From Aegilops tauschii subsp. strangulata (Eukaryota; Streptophyta; Magnoliopsida; Poales; Poaceae), in the NCBI RefSeq assembly GCF_002575655.3, contig NC_053039.3, positions 217,143,622-217,207,621 on the forward strand: a DNA stretch of 64,000 nt, in the 5' to 3' direction. Within the stretch, counting starts at the first letter, position 1. Each line of letters begins with the position of its first letter. The translations under genes were made by a program, and so were the position numbers. The notes under the pieces were generated by a model. That model was given only the letters and a program-made list of their open reading frames with translations, was not told the DNA's origin and searched no databases. Below, piece after piece: positions 56,101 to 64,000 of this stretch.

Positions 56101-56594
56101 CCGTGCTTCCTCAACGCTTCCAAGAGTTACGACGAGCTTCTGCAAGAGCCGGAGCCATAGCCGCTCTAAGCCGGGCCAAGGCGTTTCTATCGGAGCTAGA
56201 CCCGGATGACATCGCCCTTGGGTATCCTAGCTTGAAGGAAGATGACACTCCCTTTGACCAGAAAGACTTCACCGCTTGTGTGAAGAGCGTACGCCCGATG
56301 GCCACTTTGATTGGTAATGACACAGACCTTACCAAATATCAACCGGGCTATGACGCGGAGAATCAGAGGATCCCAACACCTCGTTATGAAGCAGTCAGCC
56401 TGATTCCTCCAACTTGTAAGCACACCTTCGCCCCTGAAGTTGACCCGGCCAGGTTAATTGATGATGAAGCTCAATTTGAAGCCTTGAGTGGCATTGACTG
56501 GAAATCATCAACCTTCCAGGACATGGAAACAGCCGGAGGAGCGGAGAGGGATGAGCCGGAAGCTTCAGCCCAACAAGCACCTTTGATTTCTTAG
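53101..56594 (+). CDS. Antisense spliced gene with gypsy-associated 'Transposase_28'-type domain
   Basis: Five exons: 53101-54003, 54082-54692, 54760-55179, 55573-55849, 55942-56594, all with GT/AG junctions and matching phases; about 950 codons. ATG 53101 follows the leader intron. Exon 1 holds a segment (FADHMSRGFAPPGSKFFRDV, FCEVYLGEEPSLLLFRELF) that fits the plant family PF04195, described as putative gypsy-type transposase. Exon 2 begins with a lysine/arginine stretch (KKARKVKKAARK) suited to nuclear import. Exon 4 is a coiled coil (FESEISDLKNRLKTQE). Exon 5 is helical, with an acidic tail. Exon 3 has a 1-nt deletion at about 55080: the frame before it ends early and the frame after it rejoins exon 4. 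Lies opposite gag-pol and converges with it. Function unknown; regulation or DNA binding for the element is speculation. Confidence 0.65.
55402..55520 (+). repeat. Two hairpin repeats in intron 3 of the antisense gene
   Basis: ATTAGCCCCCAAGTGCCAAG...TTTG...GCAAAGTGCTTGG occurs at 55388-55430 and about 55478-55520. The first copy folds into CCAAGCACCTTTG/CAAAGTGCTTGG with one bulge; the second is weaker. Confidence 0.7.
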
Positions 56595-57700
56595 GCGGCT
56601 CATGGTTATGTCTCAAAAACAATGCCTCACCTTTTGGACTCGGGGAGTCCTGTAATAGAGTAGGACAAACACTTAATTTTGTCGTGCCATCGTGCACGTG
56701 TGCAGCGCTTAACTCTGTTTAAGCTGCCCTTTTATATTCTTCCGGGTTATGTTTTGATCCTCTGCTTTCCTTAAGTTTAAAGAGCTGTCTTTAATTGTCC
56801 TGCATAGAAAACAAATCACAAGTCCCTAGGCGGCTTACCGCATGGAGAGTCATCTATTTTACATATAACCCGGAATATGAATCAAAGTCATAATAAACCG
56901 GCTCTCAATTATATCTTTGAGATAACCATAACAGCATACATGCGAGCCTTCAAGTACACTTCCGGTTTATGTAACCCGAATAATGAGGTTGAGAACTCAA
57001 CTCCGGTTCACCAGCACATATAATGCTTATTGTGTGCTATCAACGTTATTAATCAAGGTTAAGCCGGTGGAATAAGAACCACCCTTGAACACTTTTGATA
57101 TGATCAAAAGAACTTGTTGCAAACCAAGGGATCAAAAATTTAGGGGCTTCTGATTCGAATACGACCAGAGAACCGTCCCAAAGGGGTTAAGCTAAGATTC
57201 GAATGCGATCATATAGCCCCCAGTGGCTTTGGCATTGCCGGTCAAGAGGGTACCGACAGCTATGTTCTCTTTGGTTCGAATACGACCTATGTTTGAACAG
57301 GAAGCCCCCAAATGACCTTGAGAGTTGTTTAACGACGCTGATTCGAATACGATCCACGTCGGTTCCCAAAGGGGGTTGAGCTATGATTCAAATATGATCA
57401 AGAAAAACTTCCCAATGAGCTCGGCAATTTGCCAATCAAGTGGGTATCGACAGCTATGTTCTCTTTGGTTCAAATACGACCTATGTTTGAACAGGAAGCC
57501 CCCAAGTGACCATATTTTTAACGGCTAGATGCGAATACGATCATAAGCCGGATCAACCTCCAAGTGACCATGTAATATTATAATGAAAATAACAATGACA
57601 CATTTACCTTTGGAGGAAAAAAAGGACAGAGGTCCTGCTTTATTATTTATCATAATATATACATGGCTATAGAAATATGTACATTATGAGAGCCGGTGGC
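56595..57700. other. Spacer between convergent frames
   Basis: Non-coding. It separates the 3' end of the plus-strand gene from the end of integrase and holds the tandem repeat at 57140-57530. Confidence 0.7.
57140..57530. repeat. Tandem repeat, period 193 bp, two copies
   Basis: GACAGCTATGTTCTCTTTGGTTC(G/A)AATACGACC recurs at 57255 and 57448, with GGAAGCCCCCAA(A/G)TGACC after each. The motif GATTCGAATACGA(C/T)C recurs several times. Confidence 0.8.
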
Positions 57701-59416
57701 TCAAGTGTAATAAGGCCGAAGCTGAGCTATATTCCACGGCCGGCGGGTCTCCTCCTCCGACTTACGTGAATCTTTGTGCTCCCGAACATCGATAAGGTAG
57801 TATGACCCGTTGTGCAAGTTCTTGCTGACCACAAAGGGCCCTTCCCAAGGTGGGGATAGCTTGTGTGCATCTGTTTGATCCTGGATGAGCCGGAGCACCA
57901 AATCACCTTCCTGAAAGGCCCTGGACTTAACCCGGCGGCTGTGATAGCGGCGCAAGTCTTGTTGGTAAATCGCCGAGCGAGCTGCCGCTACATCATGCTG
58001 TTCGTCCAACAAGTCAAGAGCATCTTGACGCGCTTGCTCATTATCCGCCTCGACATAAGCCGCCACTTGAGGCGAATCATGACGGATGTCGCTAGGGAGA
58101 ACCGCCTCGGCTCCGTAAACCATGAAGAAATGCGTGTAACCCGTAGACCTGTTAGGAGTAGTATTGATGCTCCATAATACGGAGGGTAACTCCTCCACCC
58201 AACAACCCGGTGTCCGTTGCAAAGGGACCAAAAGCCGGGGATTGATGCCCTTTAGGATTTCCTAATTGGATCTCTCAGCTTGACCATTGGATTGAGGGTG
58301 AGCCACTCATGAAACGTCAAGCCGAATATGCTCTCGTTGACAAAATTCCTCCATGGCGCCTTTAGACAGATTGCTACCATTGTCAGTTATAATGTTGTGT
58401 GGAAAACCAAAGCGAAATATCACCTTTTTCATAAACTAGACCGCCGTGGCTACGTCACACTTACTAACTGGCTCTGCCTCAACCCACTTTGTGAACTTAT
58501 CAACCGCCACCAAGAGGTGGGTCTTCTTATCCTTGGACCTTTTGAAAGGCCCAACCATATCAAGCCCCCAGACTGCAAACGGCCAAGTGATTGGAATCAT
58601 CCTCAACTCTTGAGCCGGCACGTGAGCCCGTCTTGAGAACTTCTGACAACCATCACACTTACTGACCAAGTCCTCTGCATCAGCATGAGCCGCCAGCCAA
58701 TAAAAACCATGACAAAAAGCTTTGGCCACAAGGGATTTTGAGCCGGCATGATGGCCACAATCCCCCTCGTGAATCTCACGTAGAATTTCTTGACCTTCCC
58801 CAGAGGAAACACAACGCTGAAACGCTCCCGTGACACTGCGATGATGTAGCTCGCCATTGACAATTACCATTGACTTAGACCGCCGGGTTATTTGTCTGGC
58901 CAAAGTTTCATCCTCAGGCAATTCTCCCCGGGTCATGTAAGCCAAGTATGGCATTGTCCAATCTGGGATAACGTGGAGAGCCGCCACCAACTGTGCTTCT
59001 GGGTCAGGAACAGCCAAGTCTTCCTCTGTAGGCAACTTGACAGAAGGGTTATGCAGAGTATCCAAGAAAGTATTAGGCGGCACCGGCTTTCGCTGAGAGC
59101 CCAGCCGGCTTAATGCATCAGCCGCCTCGTTCTTTCTATGATCAATGTGCTCTACTTGGTAACCCTGAAAATGTCTAGCAATGGCATCAACTTCGCGGCG
59201 ATAAGCCGCCATGAGGGGGTCCTTGTAATCCCACTTGCCTGCTACTTGTTGGGCCACCAAATCTGAGTCCCCAAAGCATCTTACCCGGCTTAAGCTCATC
59301 TCCTTGGCCATCCGAAGACCATGGAGCAAGGCCTCATACTCAGCAGCATTATTAGTATAGGGAAACATCAATCGTAGGACATAACAAAACTTGTCACCTC
59401 GAGGGGAAGCTAACAC
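57701..59416 (-). pseudogene. Archaeal-type RNase H and integrase, broken
   Basis: From the right: an archaeal-type RNase H (NNAAEYEALLHGLRMA, CFGDSDLVAQQV, about 59000-59350); a linker; the integrase zinc-binding HHCC part (HEGDCGHHAGSKS...CDGCQKF, about 58640-58780); and the catalytic core, where the first D is visible in WGLDMVGPF, the second in TDNGSN and E in NGQAER. The C-terminal part to 57701 is open (WEGPFVVSKNLHNGSYYL). In-frame stops: TAG 58436-58438, TGA 58307-58309 and TAG 58262-58264, all within the integrase core. Integrase would insert the cDNA; this copy cannot make it whole. Confidence 0.85.
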
Positions 59417-59434
59417 GACTCCAGCCCCCGAGCC

Positions 59435-60841
59435 CTACAATTGCGTGGACACATCGAAGTGAATAGTCCAGTATGTATTATCCGGTTTCTCTTCAGGCAC
59501 CTGCAGCTCTGTCCAATCATTGATGAAATCCACCAATGCTTGAGATTTGATAGTAGGGCGTGGCACGTACTTTAGACCATGAGGCCCGAGTTCTATGGCC
59601 CACTTAGCAACTCTTCCTGTGGCTTCTCTGTTTTGGATGATATCTCCTAGGGGAGCAGAACTAACCACAGTGATAGGGTGGCCCTGGAAATAATGCTTAA
59701 GCTTTCGGCTTGCCATGAACACCCCATAAACAAGCTTCTGCCAATGTGAATACCGTTGGTTAGACTCGATAAGTACTTCACTGACGTAGTAAACCGGCCG
59801 CTGAACCGGATATTCCTTACCCGCCTCCTTACGCTCCACCACCACAGCCACACTGACGGCTCGTGTGTTAGCGGCTACATACAACAACAAGGGCTCCTTA
59901 TTGATAGGAGCAGCAAGGACTGGCGGCTCAGCTAGCTGTCTTTTCAAATCCTCAAAAGCAGCATTAGCAGCGTCATTCCAGACAAAGTCATCTGTTTTCT
60001 TCATCATTTGATATAGTGGCATGGCTTTTTCGCCCAACCGGCTTATAAACCGACTCAAAGCAGTGATGCGAACCGCCAGACGCTGGACGTCATTTATGCA
60101 CGCCGGCTTAGCCAGAGAGGTGATTGCCTTGATCTTCTCCGGGTTAGCTTCGATGCCTCAGTGAGAAACCAGAAAACCCAAGAGTTTGCCTGCAGGAACA
60201 CCAAAAACACACTTGGCCGGATTAAGCATCATCTTGTAGACCCGGAGATCATCAAAGGTCTCTTTCAGATCATCTACCAGGGTTTCCTTCTCTCTGGATT
60301 TGACCACAATATCATCCATATAAGCATGAACATCGCGCCCAATCTGATTATGAAGACAATTCTGCACGCACCGCTGGTAAGTCGCCTGTGCACTCTTGAG
60401 CCCGAAAGGCATAGACACATAACAGAAGGCTCCAAAGGGAGTAATGAACGCCGTCTTCTCTTGGTCCTTAACTGCCATTTTGATATGATGGTATCCAGAG
60501 TAAGCATCCAAAAAACTTAAACGCTCACAACCCGCCGTAGCATCAATAATTTGATCAATACGGGGGAGAGCAAAAGGATCAGCCGGACAAGCCTTGTTTA
60601 AATCTGTATAATCCACACACATACGCCAGGTGTCGTTCTTCTTGAGCACGAGCACCGGGTTAGCTAACCATTCTGGATGAAAGACTTCAACGATGAACCC
60701 GGCCGCCAAGAGGCGGGCTACTTCCTCACCAATGGCCTTCCGCCTCTCCTCATTAAACCGTCGAAGGAATTGCCTGAGTGGCTTAAATTTTGGATCAATG
60801 TTGAGAGTGTGCTCAACGAGTTCTCTCGGTACACCCGGCAT
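59435..60841 (-). pseudogene. Reverse transcriptase and RNase H, broken
   Basis: Reverse transcriptase blocks in order: WRMCVDYTDLNKACP, SFLDAYSGYHHIKM, MPFGLKSAQATYQ and AYMDDIVVKS with the catalytic YMDD, followed by the classical RNase H region (YVAANTRAVSVAVV, PVYYVSEVL, about 59600-59900). The frame is continuous with the neighbours but has TGA at 60158-60160 (SH*GIEANPEK) and TAG at 59435-59437. Both positions usually code arginine or glutamine in relatives. Confidence 0.88.
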
Positions 60842-60904
60842 GTCAGAAGGTTTCCATGCAAAGATGTCCCGGTTCTCACGGATGAACTCGATGAGCGCGC
60901 CTTC

Positions 60905-61513
60905 CTATTTAGAATCCATATTGGCACTGATGCTGAACTGCTTAGATGAGTCACCTGGAACAAAGTCAACAAGTTTAGTCTCATTGGCCAACTTAAATTT
61001 CATTACCGGCTCATGCTCCGTGATTGGCTTTCTCAAAGACGTCATATCGGCCGGGTCAACATTATCCTTGTAAAACTTCAGCTCCTCTGTCGCACAAACA
61101 GATTCAGCATAGGCAGCGTCACCTTCCTCGCACTCCAAGGCTATCTTTTGGCTACCATGAACCGTAAGGGTCCCATTGTGACTCGGCATCTGGAGCTGCA
61201 AATACACATAACACGGCCGTGCCATGAACTTGGCGTAAGCCGGCCGCCCAAATAAGGCATGGTACGGGCTTCTTATTTTAACCACCTCAAAAGTCAGTTT
61301 TTCCGCCCTGTAGTTGTACTCATCTCCAAAGGCTACTTCCAGTTCGATCTTACCAACTGGATACGCCGACTTACCAGGCACCACACCATGGAAAATAGTG
61401 GTGGACTGGTTGAGGTTTCTATCAGTCAACCCCATACGACGGAAGGTCTCATAATAAAGGATGTTGATGCTACTGCCTCCGTCCATGAGCACCTTAGTGA
61501 ATTTATACCCCCA
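60905..61513 (-). pseudogene. Retropepsin-type protease segment, shifted relative to gag
   Basis: The active-site-like motif is LMDGGSSINILY (DGG in place of DTG/DSG), followed by IFHGVVPGKSAYPVG and an ALFGRPAYAKFMA block typical of plant gypsy proteases. It ends at a TAG (60905-60907) and would otherwise continue in the same frame into the reverse transcriptase. A 1-nt deletion in a G run at about 61513 puts gag and protease in different frames. Protease would cleave the Gag-Pol precursor. Confidence 0.8.
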
Positions 61514-63990
61514 ACCTGAGGAGCCACCACCAAGGCCAGGTGACCCGGATTATCAACCCGGGGAGGGTGATCTTCCCTACTCCATACAATAGGCTGCTCA
61601 AACCATCTCAAATAGCGTGGAACCGCCGGCTCAACAGCATTCACGGCCCTTTTATGAAGCTTCTGGTCTCGCTTGCACAGACTGGTAGTAAACACATGAT
61701 ACTGTCCACTATTGAGCTGCTTTGGATTGGTCTGGTATCCCCCCTGCTGCTGCTGCTGATTACCCTGGCCAGATTGCTGATTAAAACCTCCTTGATTACG
61801 TTGAAAATTCTGAGAATTGGAATTTGAGCCCCCGCCCAGGCCATGAAAGCCGCCGGCGCCTGAGCCGCCGCCCTGCCCATTGTTGCCATTAAAAGCGTCG
61901 GAATTTTTGAAGGCTTTCATGATTGCGCAGTCTTTCCATAGATGAGTGGCCGGCTTCTCCCTAGAGCCATGCCTTGGACAGGGCTCATTCAACAATTGCT
62001 CAAGCGTCGGGCCTGACCCGCCGGATCGGGGAGGTGGTCTCCCCTTACGTCGGTGGTTGTTACCCTGCGCATTGGTGTTGGCCACAAACTCCATACTGCC
62101 ATCAGCCTTACGTTTGTTACCTCCCTGATTCGCCGGGTTATGCTGAGGGCCCTTGCCATTGCCGTTCTTCCTTCCCTTCCCTGTCCTTTCATCATCAGAC
62201 GCGGGATCCTTGGTACTATCAGAGTCGGCGTACTTGACCAGAGCCACCATCAGCGTACCCATATCATTGCAATCGCGCTTGAGCCGCTCGAGCTTCATCT
62301 TCAGGGGCGCAAAGCGATAATTCTGCTCCAACATTAAGACTGCAGAGCCGGCATCCATCTTATCAGATGAATGTATTATCTCTTTGACCCGGCGTACCCA
62401 ATGGGTTGTAGACTCGCCCTCTTGCTGCTTGCAGTTAGTCAAATCCACAATTGACATAGATTGCCTACACGTATCTTTGAAGTTTTGGATGAACCGGGCT
62501 TTTAGCTCTGCCCATGACCCGATAGAATTAGGTGGCAGTCCTTTCAACCAAGTGCGGGCAGTCCCATCCAACATCATGGTGAAGTATTTGGCCATTGCCG
62601 CTTCGCTGACCTCCAGCAACTCCATAGCCATCTCGTAGCTCTCAATCCATGCTCCGGGCTGTAAATCAGCCGTGTAATTAGGTACCTTCCTAGGCCCTTT
62701 GAAATCCTTGGGCAGACGTTCGTTACGGAGAGCCGGCACCAGACAAGGGACACCTCCGGTCCTCGTAGCTATGCCCGCCTCGATAGAAGCCGTCGGATAA
62801 ACCGGCAGGGGTTGGTAAGCCATCAGCTGAGCCGCCTGCTCCGCCTCTTGACGTGCTCTGTCTTGGTCTACTGCGTTAAAGGCTCCATCACGCGCCGGGC
62901 CATGGCCAGCGGGCAAGTCATGGCGCCGGACGTTGCTTGAGCCGGTCGCTGAACCCATGTGTCTGCTATAACTTGTGCTCCGGCTTGGACGAGGGGTCGA
63001 ATGAATCCTGTCTTGGCTATATGAATATGCCTCCTATTGCGCCAGAGCCGTCTGAAGAAGTTCTCTGAACCGACGGGCTTTGACCGCCGTCGGAGAGTCA
63101 CCCTCAACTGGGAGAGCCGCAAGTCGCGCCGCCGCAGCGGTCATGTTTTCCAACAGATTAGAATAATGACCTGGTGGTATTGCTATGTATTGAGGCAGGG
63201 CAGTATTCACATGGGGAGGCCCCATCACTTGCAGCTGAACCGGCGTTCCAGCCCCGGGTGCCGTGATTTCTGGCGGGTTACTGGGCCCTGCAGCAGGCGT
63301 GTTGAAGAGGTTTCGAGGATCGTAAACCGGAGGGAGGCGAGATTGAGCCTTCTGATGCCTTCTTCTCATGATCTCATTGGATGCGTTCTGATCCATCGTG
63401 AGCCGGAAAGACTGTGCCTGAATCAGTTGAGTCTGGGCGTCTAGAGCCGCCCGTTCTACAGCCATCCTGATCCCTTCCGCTGCTAGATCTTCCTTGGCTC
63501 GTGCTATATCTAGTTTTAACTGTGCCACCTCCGCATCATGTTGAGCTTGATCCGCTGGGACGACCGTGGCAGTTAACAGGGCAGTCATCTTATCCATGAG
63601 ATCCATCAGCACCTGAGCCGGTGAGTGCGCAGGGCCTCCTGCCCCGGCGGCGGATTTTTGCACAGGTTGCGTGCCGGCCATGAAGATTCCAACCCGGCTT
63701 GGCGGCTCGGAAGGGTCCGGAATACTGTTGCCATCGGAACAACCCCCGAGCCTGCCGTCTTGAAGTTGATACAACGAGTCCGTCTCCCCTGTGGATGATT
63801 CCTCATCAGAGCTGATGGCCGTTTCATCGCTAGATCTAGATCCTTCAGAGAGTCCTCCGTGGATGCATCCCACGAAAGCACGTTTCAAGGCGGGCAGAGT
63901 CCATGCGGGTCTCACACGCTGAGCCGTCTCGATGAGGTCGGTGCCGATGTCTGACTCAGGGCCCGGCTCACCGATCTTGCCAATGAACAC
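61426..63990 (-). pseudogene. gag frame with one nonsense codon
   Basis: One frame covers 63990 to 61426. N-terminal part (63034-63990): acidic Ser/Glu-rich start, an Ala-rich helical segment (DAEVAQLKLDIARAKEDLAA) and a proline-rich linker. A TAG (63034-63036) sits in AQ*EAYSYS, where glutamine is likely original. The second part has the gag core (TARTWLKGLPPN, ELKARFIQNFK), a C/H-rich segment (CPRHGSREKPATHLWKDC) that may replace a zinc knuckle, and a Gly/Asn/Gln-rich tail with a Q5 run. Total about 850 codons, large for gag but usual in this lineage as I recall it. The true start may lie beyond the window. Confidence 0.85.
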
Positions 63991-64000
63991 GTGGATTCCG

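Larger units (their letters stand above)
51529..64000 (-). mobile_element. Gypsy element of the Tat lineage, truncated by the window edge
   Basis: The 3' LTR is 51529-52049 (TGTCGTGG...TTCAACA); a purine tract (CTGGGGCCTAA on the minus strand) adjoins it. Minus-strand frames in order from the right: gag, protease, reverse transcriptase with YMDD, RNase H, a second archaeal-type RNase H and integrase. The extra RNase H is the hallmark I know for the Tat lineage (Retand, Ogre relatives). The plus strand carries a spliced gene (53101-56594). The 5' LTR lies beyond 64000. Coding frames contain at least seven stops and one frameshift, so this copy is dead as it stands. Confidence 0.9.

Noticed and set aside
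57863..63444. Plus-strand frames opposite gag-pol (for example 57863-58177, 60161-60520, 63037-63444)
   Set aside because: Shadows of the minus-strand polyprotein, with no promoter or domain of their own.

Overview
The window reads as grass nuclear DNA of the wheat tribe (Triticum/Aegilops type). It has nested LTR retrotransposons with 5-bp target duplications, Stowaway MITEs with CTCCCTCCGTTCC ends, Helitron-like ends, spliced plant genes and plant-only protein families (F-box/DUF295, DUF4283-like, B3-like). Nothing prokaryotic or organellar was seen. Most family names are recalled from memory and were not checked by search.

Layout. 1-1542 is the 3' end of an LTR. 1554-13900 is a minus-strand, multi-exon unknown gene with a decayed second exon set; a minisatellite beside it is split by a complete minus-strand gypsy element (4041-11436, target duplication TATAT) with gag-protease relics and almost no polymerase. 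On the opposite strand that element carries a B3-like reading frame with its own TATA box. 14000-18800 is intergenic DNA with microsatellites, MITEs and a tRNA-like Pol III fragment. 18903-31681 is one 160-codon gene cut at codon 112 by a 12.3-kb element with about 4-kb LTRs and no recognisable coding capacity (target duplication GAATG). 32400-37100 holds MITEs, Helitron-like pieces, a DUF295 fragment and a dead 3'-5' exonuclease-like gene. 37855-44848 is a complete non-autonomous Athila-type element (target duplication CCCAG) in the leader of an F-box/DUF295 gene (44975-47063). A DUF4283-like gene with one nonsense codon follows. 51529-64000 is a Tat-lineage gypsy element running off the right edge: gag, protease, RT, two RNase H types and integrase on the minus strand, and a five-exon gene with TATA box, uORF and leader intron on the plus strand.

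Main points. All four insertions whose boundary lies in the window fall in, or very near, gene-like DNA. Both minus-strand Tat-like elements carry a promoter-equipped gene on the strand opposite gag-pol. The F-box gene contains a 73-bp imperfect tandem duplication whose AG/GT junctions outline a 73-nt intron that would restore the frame, a good candidate for a newly born intron. The retrotransposon reading frames are broken mostly by single in-frame stops of the CAG/CGA-to-TAG/TGA kind, as expected from cytosine deamination in silenced DNA.
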